From assembly GCF_017114995.1 (NCBI RefSeq), contig NZ_JABXKL010000005.1:124001-188000 (forward strand): 64,000 bases of DNA, given 5' to 3'. Positions 25,906 to 37,107 of the stretch are shown piece by piece (the stretch's first letter is position 1; each line of letters opens with the position of its first letter). This stretch comes from Nostoc sp. NMS9 (GTDB lineage: Bacteria > Cyanobacteriota > Cyanobacteriia > Cyanobacteriales > Nostocaceae). The notes below the pieces were generated by a model that worked only from the letters and a program-made list of their open reading frames with translations, did not search any database and was not told the origin of the DNA. Made by a program: the position numbers and the translations under genes.

Positions 25906-26153
25906 TCACGATTCCTCTATACCTTGGCGAATTGCATTATTTATATCCTCAAGAGTTTTAGGTTTTCCCTGATATCTTAAACAACCTGCTACATCATCTA
26001 ATTTAGTTTTTGGAAAAATTTTCTTAGGCTTTAAAAGAATTCCATCACCCATATCAATAATAATAAATTCTTGACTACTTTCCATTGATGAGCTTCCCGC
26101 AAAGATTGGGGAATAATTACTTGTCCTTGGGGAGACAATTTTGTAATTTCCAT
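25906..26153 (-). pseudogene. Frameshifted AbrB/MazE-type antitoxin
   Basis: From the ATG at 26153 the frame reads MEITKLSPQGQVIIPQSLRE, the SpoVT-AbrB swapped-hairpin signature, then runs into a stop. A second frame continues as SQEFIIIDMGDGILLKPKKI to LEDINNAIRQGIEES, with a TGA at 25906-25908. The break is near 26073-26078 and fits loss of one base (length 248 = 3n+2). Together the two parts make one complete antitoxin of about 82 residues. No toxin directly follows it, so the pair seems to be decaying. Confidence 0.82.
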
Positions 26154-26251
26154 TAACTTAAGAAGTAAAAAACTAAGAGTAATATAAAAATTTTAGCATT
26201 TTTGATTATCCCCATTTCTCCTCTTCCTCTGTATTCTTCGCGCGTCTACGT

Positions 26252-26280
26252 AAAAAAAGGACGAACCCAAAAGTTCGCCC
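26252..26280 (-). terminator. Rho-independent terminator of chlN
   Basis: On the minus strand GGGCGAAC-TTTTGG-GTTCGTCC forms an 8-bp stem (one G-T pair) and is followed by seven T residues, 41 nt past the chlN stop. Confidence 0.85.
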
Positions 26281-26320
26281 GTAACATAGTATTATACTGT
26301 TGCTAAATCCAAACCAAAAT

Positions 26321-27748
<1,428 letters not shown>

Positions 27749-27900
27749 TTAATGGCAGTTCCACCAATTTCAGATTTTAGATTGATAATTTTGGATTGAA
27801 GGCTGGGACAACAAAAGTATCCTCTGTCTAACGACAATTTCCCTAATTCCTCATCCAAAACCCCAAATCTAAACCTTAAAATTGCAAAGAACGGCAATAA

Positions 27901-28710
27901 TTAAGCGTTGGGGAAGAGGCGGGCAATTTCTGATTCATCAAAAACGCCTGCTGGCAGTTCTTCCCCCAAAAAATCGTTATTTTCTTCAGCCTTTTGTAAA
28001 GCTGTTTCATCACCCCAGACATCTGACAACACGTCTTTAAACGCATTCTCATCTATCGGACTATCTCCAAGCGCCTCTTCTTCGTCTTCATCCAGCTTTA
28101 TTTCCATTGCAGCTGTTGTATCGAAGGCAATTTCCCCAAACTCATCTGCTTCTAAACTAGAGCTTTGGAGAGACTCATCTTTTGATTTGTGTCCGTTGGT
28201 TAACGAAATATCGCCAAAGCCATTTTCTGTTTCCTCTAACTCGCTGATTCCCAGGCTTTCATCCTCAGAATCCACGATTGCGAACTCTTCAACTACCGCC
28301 ACTGCTGCAAAGCCATTTGTATGAGCATGTGTCAATGTTTCATCTTCAGGCTTTTCATCAATGACAGCTGCTGCTTCTTCTACGTATTTCTCTACATCTG
28401 GGTTGACGACGAAGCGATTACCAAGAGCTAAATCTGGGTCAAAATGCAAATCCAGCACCTCAATTAGGGTATCGGCATCAGGATTAAGTTTGGCAAAGGG
28501 CAACATTAACTGCGCTAGCTTTGGCTCTAGGGCGTTAAGAACTCCCAGGATGAGGTAAGAAGGTGGTCGCTTCCCGCCATCAGGGGTGTACACCGATTCC
28601 ACTTCCATGTGGAGGGTAATCCAGTCTCGATTATTCTGGAAAAATTGCAACCACTTTTGCTTTATTGAATCTGTAAAGCTGTGAAAGAATGCCATGTTAT
28701 TGTCCCCCAT
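27901..28710 (-). CDS. DUF5331-type protein encoded between chlL and chlN
   Basis: The 269-residue product has a conserved-looking N-terminal 110 residues (FHSFTDSIKQKWLQFFQNN, then PPSYLILGVLNALEPKLAQL) and a very acidic, low-complexity C-terminal half (runs such as KLDEDEEEALGD) ending EIARLFPNA. In Nostocales this gene is usually found between chlL and chlN. The location suggests a link to dark chlorophyll synthesis, but no function is shown. It starts 17 nt after the chlL stop, so co-transcription is very likely. A start at the second methionine (MAFFHSF) is also possible. Confidence 0.8.
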   Translation of the reverse strand: MGDNNMAFFHSFTDSIKQKWLQFFQNNRDWITLHMEVESVYTPDGGKRPPSYLILGVLNALEPKLAQLMLPFAKLNPDADTLIEVLDLHFDPDLALGNRFVVNPDVEKYVEEAAAVIDEKPEDETLTHAHTNGFAAVAVVEEFAIVDSEDESLGISELEETENGFGDISLTNGHKSKDESLQSSSLEADEFGEIAFDTTAAMEIKLDEDEEEALGDSPIDENAFKDVLSDVWGDETALQKAEENNDFLGEELPAGVFDESEIARLFPNA

Positions 28711-28727
28711 CCTGAGAACTTGGTGAT

Positions 28728-29594
28728 TTATACAATCATCAAGTCTAGTTCCTCTTCTGAATTAGGAACCTGGGGTTTACCCGGATTTAGATAAAAATCA
28801 GACAACAAAGAGAACAACTCACGATCTGGTGAATCATTAGGTACAACACCTTCGGGACGCGCTAGAATTTGGTCGGCGATGTTGAGATAGTAGTCGCAAA
28901 CGTAGTCTAGGGAAGGATCTTGCTCTGCCATCTCAAACAAAGTCTTACCTTTCACACGGGAAACACGAATATCTTCAATTAAAGGTAAAACTTCCAAAAC
29001 TGGCATGGGCACTGCTTCTATATATTTTTCAATCAAGTCGCGTTTGGAGGTGCGGTTGCCAATTAACCCAGCTAAACGCAGTGGGTGAGTTCTTGCTTTT
29101 TCGCGGACTGAAGCAGCGATCCGATTAGCAGCAAATAAAGCATCAAAGCCGTTGTCTGTAACGATCAGGCAGTAATCTGCATAGTTGAGTGGTGCTGCAA
29201 AACCACCGCAAACTACGTCACCCAGAACGTCAAAAAGAATTACATCGTACTCATCAAAGGCGTTGAGTTCTTTAAGTAATTTCACGGTTTCACCAACTAC
29301 GTAGCCACCGCATCCAGCACCCGCAGGTGGGCCACCAGCTTCTACGCAATCCACACCGCCGTAGCCTTTGTAAATTACATCTTCCGGCCAGACATCTTCG
29401 TAGTGATAGTCCTTTTCTTGGAGGGTGTCGATAATTGTCGGAATCAAAAACCCAGTCAGGGTAAAGGTACTGTCATGTTTGGGGTCGCAACCAATTTGCA
29501 GCACTTTTTTGCCACGTTTAGCTAGGGCGACGGATATATTACAGCTAGTTGTGGATTTACCGATACCACCTTTTCCGTAGACTGCTAGTTTCAC
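28728..29594 (-). CDS. chlL: Light-independent protochlorophyllide reductase iron protein subunit L
   Basis: The 288-residue product is ChlL, the NifH-like ATPase that passes electrons to ChlN/ChlB. It shows the P-loop [16 protein letters not shown], switch regions ([23 protein letters not shown]) and the two cysteines (AGCGGY and VVCGGF) that bridge the [4Fe-4S] cluster in the homodimer. I chose the GTG at 29594, which gives the standard family length and has AGAGGG about 8 nt before it; a TTG at 29624 would add ten atypical residues. It leads the chlL-DUF5331-chlN group. Confidence 0.96.
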   Translation of the reverse strand: MKLAVYGKGGIGKSTTSCNISVALAKRGKKVLQIGCDPKHDSTFTLTGFLIPTIIDTLQEKDYHYEDVWPEDVIYKGYGGVDCVEAGGPPAGAGCGGYVVGETVKLLKELNAFDEYDVILFDVLGDVVCGGFAAPLNYADYCLIVTDNGFDALFAANRIAASVREKARTHPLRLAGLIGNRTSKRDLIEKYIEAVPMPVLEVLPLIEDIRVSRVKGKTLFEMAEQDPSLDYVCDYYLNIADQILARPEGVVPNDSPDRELFSLLSDFYLNPGKPQVPNSEEELDLMIV

Positions 29595-30204
29595 TGTTGT
29601 TTCCCTCTTATAGCTTTTTGTCAAACTTGTGGCTCAAACATTTGCCTTCACCTTTCCTGAGATGGCGATGCGTGAGGTCTGTTGATGTCATTATTGGGCA
29701 AATTACGTAGAAAAGAAAGTGGCTTCTAATCTGTAAAACGGTGTTATACGATGAATTAAACTTCAATTATGACTATTTGGGGTTTTATGAACCTTAAAGA
29801 CTTTTAAAGCTCTAATAATAGTCAATAAAAAGTTTTTATTACTTATTTTTATAAAAATAGTTACAAAATAAAAAAATATAAAATTGGCTTTTTTGAATGC
29901 TTTTCATAGAATTAGCTGATGTTTTGACAACGTGTTTTCAAGGCATTGGGGCGCAGGGTCAAGGGGAAAGAGAGGTATATGCAGCCTGATGCTAGAAATA
30001 CTACTGGAATTTGCGTTAGCGTAGCTCACCGAAGGTATCGCAGATAAATCCCCAATTTTCAGTCGGTAGCCAAGACCGTTTAATTGCTGCTTGAGAGTAA
30101 GTTAGTGTGATTTTGTAAAAAATTATTAATTTGCCAAATAATCAGACGGCAACCCACTAATGGGCATTCCCAGTCAGAGGCTGGGAACGAAGCAATAAAG
30201 CTAA
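29595..30204. other. Long leader/intergenic region upstream of chlL
   Basis: These 610 bp hold the very AT-rich chlL leader (29760-29930), a dispersed repeat GCGTTAGCGTAGC...GGTATCGC at 30013-30041, and otherwise no coding signal. The chlL promoter is expected here. Confidence 0.5.
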
Positions 30205-30459
30205 TTAGGACATTTCAGTTTCAAGTCCGTGGATTTCCTGTAATGTTTGCCAGCCAGCTTGCCACTGGGAGTTATCTTGTAATAATTTGGCATTCATCCA
30301 AAAACGGACTTTCGGATCGCAAGCAGCAACCATTTCGGCGTAAACCCACTTAGCCTGATTTTTCCGATTGACAACTTGGAAGTGCCGCCAGCCATCGACT
30401 TTTTGCTGTGCTGTCCACTTAGAACCAACTAGGTAAGGAAATTTTTGTTTTTTAGTCAT
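30205..30459 (-). CDS. TIGR02450 tryptophan-rich small protein
   Basis: The 84-residue product matches the Trp-rich conserved family TIGR02450: PYLVGSKWTAQQKVDGWRHF, a VNRKNQAKWVYAEMVAACD core, then RFWMNAKLL and WQAGW. It carries seven tryptophans. The function is unknown. The region upstream on its strand is a tandem repeat, which may separate it from the next minus-strand gene. Confidence 0.85.
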   Translation of the reverse strand: MTKKQKFPYLVGSKWTAQQKVDGWRHFQVVNRKNQAKWVYAEMVAACDPKVRFWMNAKLLQDNSQWQAGWQTLQEIHGLETEMS

Positions 30460-30465
30460 TTGTTA

Positions 30466-30540
30466 TTGGGCATGGGGCATTGGGCATTGGGCATTGGGCA
30501 TTGGGCATTGGGTATGGGTATGGGTATGGGTATGGGTTAT
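30466..30540. repeat. GGGCATT heptamer array followed by GGGTAT hexamers
   Basis: About six GGGCATT/TGGGCAT units are followed by four GGGTAT units. It is typical of the short tandem repeats scattered through this genome. A small open frame over it (MPNAQCPMP-like) is a by-product of the repeat. Confidence 0.9.
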
Positions 30541-30580
30541 TCTTCTTGTTTCCCCATCTCTCCTAGTCACCAATCCCCAG

Positions 30581-30955
30581 CTAAGATGCGACCAAATCGC
30601 CGTTACGGGTAAACTTCTGGCAATGCAACTCACTATCTTGCTGGACACATAGCGAAAACCATCTAATATGGCTCCAGCAGGTGTTGATGTTGTTGGTAAT
30701 TTTGCGCTTTTTCTTGGAAAGGCGTTGTCTTACGACTTCGTTAGGGCAAAGAATTTCTAACGTGCCTGTACCATCTTCGTAATTGACGATGCGAAATAGA
30801 CAGTCTTGCAACATAGCACGGCTGCTGCTGTCAAAGAACCGCTTAAATCGCTGTAGCTTTTCTCCTTCAGTCATTTGGCTGATGGGTTTTATTTTCAAGA
30901 AATCTTCATCTTCAAAGTCAAAGTCATCATCTTCAAAGTCGTAGGGGTCAATCAT
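30581..30955 (-). CDS. Hypothetical cyanobacterial protein with acidic N-terminus
   Basis: From the ATG at 30955 the product is 124 residues; a GTG at 30976 would add seven. It starts with an Asp/Glu/Phe-rich stretch (IDPYDFEDDDFDFEDEDF) and continues with a basic, probably folded region (ILCPNEVVRQRLSKKKRKI) containing cysteines. I do not recognise the family. Its length, composition and placement suggest a real gene. Confidence 0.6.
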   Translation of the reverse strand: MIDPYDFEDDDFDFEDEDFLKIKPISQMTEGEKLQRFKRFFDSSSRAMLQDCLFRIVNYEDGTGTLEILCPNEVVRQRLSKKKRKITNNINTCWSHIRWFSLCVQQDSELHCQKFTRNGDLVAS

Positions 30956-31238
30956 TTTCCATTGGTGGGATCGCACAACGAGCTAATCATCGTTGTAAGT
31001 ACTGCCATACAGCTTGATTTAATACAACTTCCGGTATTGCGTTAAGTGCAATGAGCAAGAATCGCCCATAGAAAATGGGAACTAAGGGAAAATACCACTT
31101 TTACAAGACGTGAACACCGATCTAGGCGATCGCTATCCTGTTCTTACAATATCTATTGAGAACAGAAATTTTCTTTACTTGGAGTTCTGGTGGTAGCCTG
31201 CGACAAGCCACTGCGTCTCTACGTTCCTGAAAAAGCCT

Positions 31239-33857
31239 ATGCAACCTACTAATCCTAACCAATTTACAGAAAAAGCCTGGGAAGCGATCGCCCATACCCC
31301 GGATATTGTTAAACAATATCAACAACAGCAAATTGAAAGTGAACACCTGATGAAAGCGCTGCTAGAACAAGATGGTCTAGCAACTGGGATTCTTACCAAG
31401 GCAGGTGTTAACCTCCAAAAACTGCGCGATCGCACTGAGCAATTTTTCCAACGTCAGCCGAAAGTATCTGGTAATAGTACCTCAGTATACTTAGGACGGA
31501 GCTTAGATACACTTCTAGATCGAGCAGATGGATATCGCAAAGAGTTTCAAGATGAATATATTTCAATTGAACACTTATTGCTGGCTTACGCTAAAGATGA
31601 CCGCTTTGGCAAAGCTTTATTTCAAGAGTTTGGTTTAGACGAAGGCAAACTCAAAAATATTATTAAACAAGTTCGTGGGAGCCAAAAAGTGACCGATCAA
31701 AATCCAGAAGGCAAATATGAAGCACTGGAAAAATACGGGCGTGACCTCACCGAAGCCGCGCGTAAAGGTCAACTCGATCCAGTAATTGGACGAGATGATG
31801 AGATTCGTCGCACTGTCCAAATTCTCTCTCGCCGCACCAAGAATAATCCTGTGCTAATTGGTGAACCAGGTGTTGGTAAAACTGCGATCGCTGAAGGATT
31901 AGCACAGCGCATTATCGCAGGTGATGTACCTCAATCGCTCAAAGACCGTAAGTTAATCGCTTTAGATATGGGTGCTTTGATTGCAGGGGCAAAATTCCGG
32001 GGTGAATTTGAAGAACGCCTGAAAGCAGTACTAAAAGAAGTTACTGAATCTGGCGGCAATATTGTTTTATTTATTGATGAAATTCATACCGTTGTCGGCG
32101 CTGGTGCAACTCAAGGTGCGATGGATGCTGGTAACTTATTAAAACCGATGTTGGCGCGGGGCGAATTGCGCTGTATTGGGGCAACAACCCTGGATGAATA
32201 CCGCAAATATATCGAAAAAGATGCCGCACTAGAAAGACGGTTCCAACAGGTTTATGTCGATCAGCCTAGTGTAGAAGATAGTATTTCGATTTTGCGCGGG
32301 TTGAGAGAACGTTATGAAAACCACCACGGGGTGAAGATTTCTGATAGTGCTTTAGTTGCAGCAGCCGTATTGTCGAGTCGTTATATTAGCGATCGCTTCT
32401 TACCAGATAAAGCAATTGACTTGGTAGACGAAGCCGCCGCGAGATTAAAAATGGAGATTACCTCCAAACCAGAAGAACTCGACGAAATTGATCGCAAGAT
32501 TCTGCAATTGGAAATGGAGAAGCTATCGCTGCAAAAAGAAAGCGATGCCGCTTCTCGCGAACGTCTAGGAAGACTGGAAAAAGAAATTGCCGATCTCAAA
32601 GAAGAACAAAAAACCCTGAATACTCAATGGCAGTCTGAAAAAGATATCATTGACAAAATTCAGTCGGTTAAAAAAGAGATTGAACGGGTCAACCTGGAGA
32701 TTCAGCAAGCAGAACGCGACTACGACCTTAACCGCGCTGCGGAATTGAAATACGGCAATTTAACCAGTTTGCATCGTCAATTGGAAGCAGTAGAAGCTGA
32801 ATTGGCAAGTACTCAAAGAAGTGGGAAATCACTGTTACGGGAAGAAGTCACAGAAGCTGATATTGCCGAAATTATTTCTAAATGGACAGGAATTCCGATC
32901 AGCAAGTTGGTGGAATCGGAGAAAGAGAAACTGCTGCATTTAGAAGATGAACTGCACCGCCGCGTAGTTGGACAAGAAGAAGCAGTCACAGCAGTAGCGG
33001 ATGCAATTCAGCGATCGCGGGCTGGATTAGCCGATCCGAATCGTCCCATCGCTAGCTTTATTTTCCTTGGGCCTACGGGTGTGGGTAAAACCGAGTTGGC
33101 GAAAGCGCTGGCGGCGTATATGTTCGACAGTGAAGATGCGCTGGTGCGAATCGATATGTCGGAGTACATGGAGAAACACGCCGTCTCTCGCTTAATCGGT
33201 GCGCCTCCAGGATACGTGGGTTACGAAGAAGGCGGACAACTTACAGAAGCGATTCGTCGCCGTCCTTACTCAGTGATTCTCTTCGACGAAATCGAGAAAG
33301 CACACCCTGATGTCTTCAATATCTTCTTGCAAATTCTTGATGATGGTCGCGTCACTGATGCCCAAGGTCATAAGGTGGACTTCAAGAACGCTATTATCAT
33401 TATGACCAGCAATATCGGTTCGCAGTATATTCTGGATGTCGCTGGGGATAACGCCCACTACGACGAAATGCGCCGTCGAGTCATGGAAGCGATGCGAAAT
33501 AGCTTCCGTCCAGAGTTCCTGAACCGGATTGATGAAATTATCATCTTCCACGGTTTGGATAAGAAGGAATTGCGGCAAATTGTGCTGTTGCAAGTGGAAA
33601 GATTGCGGCAAAGATTGGGCGATCGCAAAATATCTCTCAAACTATCGGATGCTGCACTTGACTTTTTAGCAGAAGTAGGATATGACCCAGTGTATGGGGC
33701 GCGTCCACTGAAGCGGGCGATTCAGCGAGAGTTAGAAACTCAAATTGCTAAATCCATCTTGCGCGGCGAATTCAACGATGGCAACACCATCTTTGTTGAT
33801 GTGCAAAACGAAAGGTTGTCGTTTAGTCGTTTACCAGTTGAAGTCTTTACCGGATAA
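31239..33857 (+). CDS. clpB: ATP-dependent chaperone ClpB
   Basis: The 872-residue product is full-length ClpB, the hexameric disaggregase that threads aggregated proteins with DnaK. Domain order: Clp-N (1-145), AAA1 with Walker A GEPGVGKT and Walker [11 protein letters not shown], the M-domain coiled coil (about 405-525), AAA2 with GPTGVGKT and [15 protein letters not shown], and the C-terminal small domain. It lacks a ClpP-binding IGF loop, consistent with ClpB over ClpC. The 262-bp gap upstream should hold its promoter; I could not place a heat-shock (CIRCE) element. A strong terminator follows. Confidence 0.96.
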   Translation: MQPTNPNQFTEKAWEAIAHTPDIVKQYQQQQIESEHLMKALLEQDGLATGILTKAGVNLQKLRDRTEQFFQRQPKVSGNSTSVYLGRSLDTLLDRADGYRKEFQDEYISIEHLLLAYAKDDRFGKALFQEFGLDEGKLKNIIKQVRGSQKVTDQNPEGKYEALEKYGRDLTEAARKGQLDPVIGRDDEIRRTVQILSRRTKNNPVLIGEPGVGKTAIAEGLAQRIIAGDVPQSLKDRKLIALDMGALIAGAKFRGEFEERLKAVLKEVTESGGNIVLFIDEIHTVVGAGATQGAMDAGNLLKPMLARGELRCIGATTLDEYRKYIEKDAALERRFQQVYVDQPSVEDSISILRGLRERYENHHGVKISDSALVAAAVLSSRYISDRFLPDKAIDLVDEAAARLKMEITSKPEELDEIDRKILQLEMEKLSLQKESDAASRERLGRLEKEIADLKEEQKTLNTQWQSEKDIIDKIQSVKKEIERVNLEIQQAERDYDLNRAAELKYGNLTSLHRQLEAVEAELASTQRSGKSLLREEVTEADIAEIISKWTGIPISKLVESEKEKLLHLEDELHRRVVGQEEAVTAVADAIQRSRAGLADPNRPIASFIFLGPTGVGKTELAKALAAYMFDSEDALVRIDMSEYMEKHAVSRLIGAPPGYVGYEEGGQLTEAIRRRPYSVILFDEIEKAHPDVFNIFLQILDDGRVTDAQGHKVDFKNAIIIMTSNIGSQYILDVAGDNAHYDEMRRRVMEAMRNSFRPEFLNRIDEIIIFHGLDKKELRQIVLLQVERLRQRLGDRKISLKLSDAALDFLAEVGYDPVYGARPLKRAIQRELETQIAKSILRGEFNDGNTIFVDVQNERLSFSRLPVEVFTG

Positions 33858-33880
33858 TTACACCTCACAAATCACACACA

Positions 33881-33912
33881 AAAACCCGTTTTCTGACAGA
33901 GAACGGGTTTTT
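33881..33912 (+). terminator. Rho-independent terminator of clpB
   Basis: AAAACCCGTTTTCT-GACA-GAGAACGGGTTTTT forms a long stem ending in a T run, 24 nt after the clpB stop. Confidence 0.92.
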
Positions 33913-33961
33913 GAATTATCTAGAGGTAAAGTGAAAATCCTATCAGCAATGCCTGAATTTT

Positions 33962-34549
33962 TTATTGAGTCTTACACATAACTTGTCGCATTTTACGCAT
34001 ATTTGCAGGCAACTCGAAATTCATCGCTTGTTGAATAAAAATAGATGGAATCGGAATTAGAGGTGTCGCTTGCACAGTATAAGCAAGTATTGTGCCATTA
34101 CCACAATCTTTTAGTTCTAAATTGGCGTCAAAGTCCTCAAAAGTCCCATTTACCATGCGAAATTGGATTTGCTGCCCCAGCACTTCTACAACATTGAGGT
34201 AAATTTCTACTTGAGCCGTAAAAAAGAAGAAAGCTTTTTGTGCTGCTTGATACAGACGTTTGACTTCACCTTTATGTACTACCTCACTCTTGGTGATATC
34301 GGGAAAATATTGTACCCAGCGGGGATAATCAGTTAATTGCTGCCAAACGTGCGATCGCACCATCGGCAAATACATCCAGGCTGTCACTGAACCACCCGAC
34401 ATCTTGTGCGATCGCGTTTCTACCAAAATTTCACCCTGTACCAGCAACTTTTGCTTGTCTTGACTCCAAGCCATATCTGAACCTGCAATAATTGAATCTG
34501 ATATATAAGACACAGACATAATGATTAAGTTACTCCTCAACTCATCCAC
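33962..34549 (-). CDS. SRPBCC/START-like lipid or polyketide-binding protein
   Basis: The 195-residue product fits the SRPBCC helix-grip fold: VTAWMYLPMVRSHVWQQLTDYPRWVQYFPDI is the typical first strand, helix and 'W..L.DY..W..Y.P.I' pattern. A long beta region follows, then a C-terminal helix (IQQAMNFELPANMRKMRQVM). Cyclase/dehydrase-like members bind hydrophobic ligands; the ligand here is unknown. A second ATG at 34519, with AGGAG 13 nt upstream, is an alternative start. Confidence 0.78.
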   Translation of the reverse strand: MDELRSNLIIMSVSYISDSIIAGSDMAWSQDKQKLLVQGEILVETRSHKMSGGSVTAWMYLPMVRSHVWQQLTDYPRWVQYFPDITKSEVVHKGEVKRLYQAAQKAFFFFTAQVEIYLNVVEVLGQQIQFRMVNGTFEDFDANLELKDCGNGTILAYTVQATPLIPIPSIFIQQAMNFELPANMRKMRQVMCKTQ

Positions 34550-34941
34550 CTAAATAGAGTTGAAACTACAAGCCATAAAACTTGATTTAGATCCAACCCA
34601 TTATTAAATTAGTTCCAGTTTAATACTTATCTTTTCCAGAAAGGGTGATTTTTTGCTAATCATTTCAGTTACTTTACTGTAAAAACTGTGTTTCTTATCA
34701 CAATTAACATAATTAATACTCAAGTGAGTTTTGTCAAAGTAATACTTGTAAATGAAAAACTGCGTTGTTAACAGCTAGAATGGCACAAACACGATTTAAC
34801 ATCAAGTACCTTACCCTAACGTTTGGATAGTATCTCTCGGTTTTTACGTGTTATTTATGATGAAACTGCAACTTCATCGTAACTTCATATTTTAATTATC
34901 AAAATCAAGTGTAATGTCTGTTGAGTTGAGAGGAAAATTAG
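34550..34941. other. AT-rich divergent intergenic region
   Basis: These 392 bp lie between divergent genes. I see no reading frame or RNA signature. Promoters for both genes probably lie here. Confidence 0.4.
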
Positions 34942-35136
34942 GTGAGTCAATCTTCTTTAAATCGTAGATTAATCCAGATTTTTGGTATCCTTCTCGGCAT
35001 TAGCGTCGCCGTCTGGGTACTGAGAGGTATTGGTATTCTCACTTTTATTCCAGGTGGAATTATTTGGTTACTGCTACTTGGGGCGATCGCGATCGGAATT
35101 ATCAGTTACGCTCAAAGGACATGGTGGCGTTTTTAG
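34942..35136 (+). CDS. Small two-helix membrane protein
   Basis: The 64-residue product has a basic N-terminus (SQSSLNRRL), two hydrophobic helices (IFGILLGISVAVWVL and GGIIWLLLLGAIAIGIISY) and a basic C-terminus (AQRTWWRF). It starts with GTG, with AGAGGA upstream. I do not recognise a named family. Its consistent helix-hairpin build supports a real inner-membrane or thylakoid protein. Confidence 0.6.
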   Translation: MSQSSLNRRLIQIFGILLGISVAVWVLRGIGILTFIPGGIIWLLLLGAIAIGIISYAQRTWWRF

Positions 35137-35167
35137 TCATTTGTCATTTGTCATTGGTCATTGATCA
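35137..35167. repeat. GTCATTT short tandem repeat
   Basis: Three GTCATTT/GTCATTG heptamers and one degenerate copy follow the small membrane gene. A related piece is at 4663-4678. The rest of the gap to 35411 has no gene. Confidence 0.75.
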
Positions 35168-35411
35168 TTCGCCTAAGATACAAGAGTTTTTGGTACATAC
35201 CTCGCCTCTTGTAGGTGAAAAAAATCAGGATATCGGACTAATTCCTACTACGCTCACAAGGGGCGTGGTTTCTCTTGGACTAATGACTTTGCGAAGCTGT
35301 TTGATTTTCATGCCGTAGTCTCGTTTAAGAATTGTAGCTTGCCTATTTTGACTCATTGCCAAAAGTATTTAATAGGGAAGCAATGCCAACAATTTACGAG
35401 GGGAAAGGAAT

Positions 35412-35576
35412 ATGGCAAAGTATAAATGTACTGTTTGCGGCTATATATATGACCCAGCAGAAGGCGATCCAGATAGCGACATAGCACCGGGAACAGCCTT
35501 TGAAGATATACCAGAAGATTGGTCGTGTCCAACTTGTGGTGCGACAAAAGACGACTTTGAACCTGATGAAGAGTGA
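35412..35576 (+). CDS. Soluble rubredoxin
   Basis: This 54-residue gene encodes a classical rubredoxin: [19 protein letters not shown] at the start and [15 protein letters not shown] at the end, giving two CxxC knuckles for one iron. GGGGAAAGGA precedes the ATG. There is no C-terminal membrane helix, unlike the photosystem II-associated RubA type, so it is a free electron carrier. A likely partner is not obvious, although a flavoprotein gene follows 45 nt downstream on the same strand. Confidence 0.93.
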   Translation: MAKYKCTVCGYIYDPAEGDPDSDIAPGTAFEDIPEDWSCPTCGATKDDFEPDEE

Positions 35577-35621
35577 AAATAACAGCTAGCCTAGAAAGTA
35601 GGTGCTGTAAAAGAGACATTT

Positions 35622-36869
35622 TTGAAATTGTTACCGTTACAAATTGTAGTTATTGGGGGTGGGGCGGCGGGATTTTTTGGCGCGATCGCTTGTGCTAAAG
35701 CCAATCCTGCTGCCCAAGTTACTTTACTCGAAGCCAGTCGTCAACCCCTAGCGAAAGTGCTAATTTCTGGTGGCGGACGCTGCAACGTCACTCACGCTTG
35801 CTTTGAACCGGAGGAGTTAGTGCAAAATTACCCCAGAGGTGCAAAAGCTTTGCGGGGTGCTTTGACTCGGTTTGGGCCTCAAGATACAGTAGCTTGGTTT
35901 GCTACTGGTGGAGTCTATCTCAAAACGGAAGCTGATGGCCGGATGTTTCCTGTCACCAATACTTCAGAAACCATTGTGGAATGTCTAATTAAAGCGGTGG
36001 CGACATCTGGGGTAAAACTTCGTATCGGTACGCATGTAACTTCGGTGAAACGAACCGCAGCAGACGGGGGGTTTGATATTCTTCTGAAGTCGGGAGAGAC
36101 GATTAAATGCGATCGCCTACTTATGGCAACCGGTAGCAGCCTTGCAGGTTATAAAATTGTTCGAGAGTTAGGTCATCAAATTGAACCGCCAGTACCCTCG
36201 TTATTTACCTTCAACATTGTCGATCAAAAGCTGCGGGAATTGGCTGGAGTTAGCGTTAACCCTGCTCAATTACGCTTATCTGCGGGCGGAAAATCCCAAT
36301 TGCAACAAACTGGGCCATTGCTAATTACCCACTGGGGTTTGAGTGGCCCGGCTGTTTTGAAGCTTTCTGCTTGGGGTGCGAGAGTTCTGCACGAAAGCCG
36401 CTATCAAGCCACATTATTGATTAATTGGCTGCCTAATTTGCACCAAGAACAAGTGCGAGAAAAAGTTTTAGCAGTTAAAGATGAATGGGGAAAGAAAGCG
36501 ATCGCATTGCATCGTGGCGTCGATCTACCCCATCGTCTCTGGCAATATATCATTGCCCGTGTAGGCATTACTACAGAAGACCGTTGGGCAGAAATATCTA
36601 GTAAAACCTTAAATCAACTGGTGCAAGAACTTACTCAGGGACAATACTTAATCAACGGTAAAGGAGCCTTTAAAGAAGAATTTGTTACCTGTGGCGGCGT
36701 CAAGCTCAAAGAAGTCAACTTCAAGACGATGGAAAGTCGGTTAGTTCCTGGTCTTTATTTTGCCGGAGAAATCTTAGATATTGATGGCGTTACCGGTGGG
36801 TTTAACTTTCAAAGTGCTTGGACAACCGGGTATTTAGCAGGAGTGGCAATGGCGACTAGCCACGAATAA
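35622..36869 (+). CDS. HI0933/YhiN-family FAD-dependent oxidoreductase
   Basis: The 415-residue product has the FAD-binding start IVVIGGGAAGFFGAIACAKA, the family motif KVLISGGGRCNVTH, an internal ATGSSLAGYKIVRELGH, and the C-terminal FAGEILDIDGVTGGFNFQSAWTTG. These are all hallmarks of the HI0933/BaiN-like flavoproteins, whose substrates are poorly known. It starts with TTG. The close spacing after rubredoxin (45 nt) allows co-transcription, so the two might share electrons; this is inference. Confidence 0.9.
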   Translation: MKLLPLQIVVIGGGAAGFFGAIACAKANPAAQVTLLEASRQPLAKVLISGGGRCNVTHACFEPEELVQNYPRGAKALRGALTRFGPQDTVAWFATGGVYLKTEADGRMFPVTNTSETIVECLIKAVATSGVKLRIGTHVTSVKRTAADGGFDILLKSGETIKCDRLLMATGSSLAGYKIVRELGHQIEPPVPSLFTFNIVDQKLRELAGVSVNPAQLRLSAGGKSQLQQTGPLLITHWGLSGPAVLKLSAWGARVLHESRYQATLLINWLPNLHQEQVREKVLAVKDEWGKKAIALHRGVDLPHRLWQYIIARVGITTEDRWAEISSKTLNQLVQELTQGQYLINGKGAFKEEFVTCGGVKLKEVNFKTMESRLVPGLYFAGEILDIDGVTGGFNFQSAWTTGYLAGVAMATSHE

Positions 36870-37107
36870 TCTGCCGATCCAAAATTGATGGAATTGGAGT
36901 GACACAAAGACGCGGAGATTTTTCTCTGTGTTAACCCGAACCCATTTACCATTTCTTTAGGAACAAGCGATCGCTACTTAACTATATTTACTTATCAAAA
37001 TTCTTACTAATCCTCCAGCATTTCCCACCTTGCCACTCTATATTCACACCAGCCACCCTAGAGAAGACAAATTTTTCCGGGTGTATTACTTTTTTCATAA
37101 AAAATGT

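Noticed and set aside
30463..30648. Open frame over GGGCATT/GGGTAT tandem repeats
   Set aside because: It is made of repeat-encoded residues and the tail overlaps the real gene in another frame.
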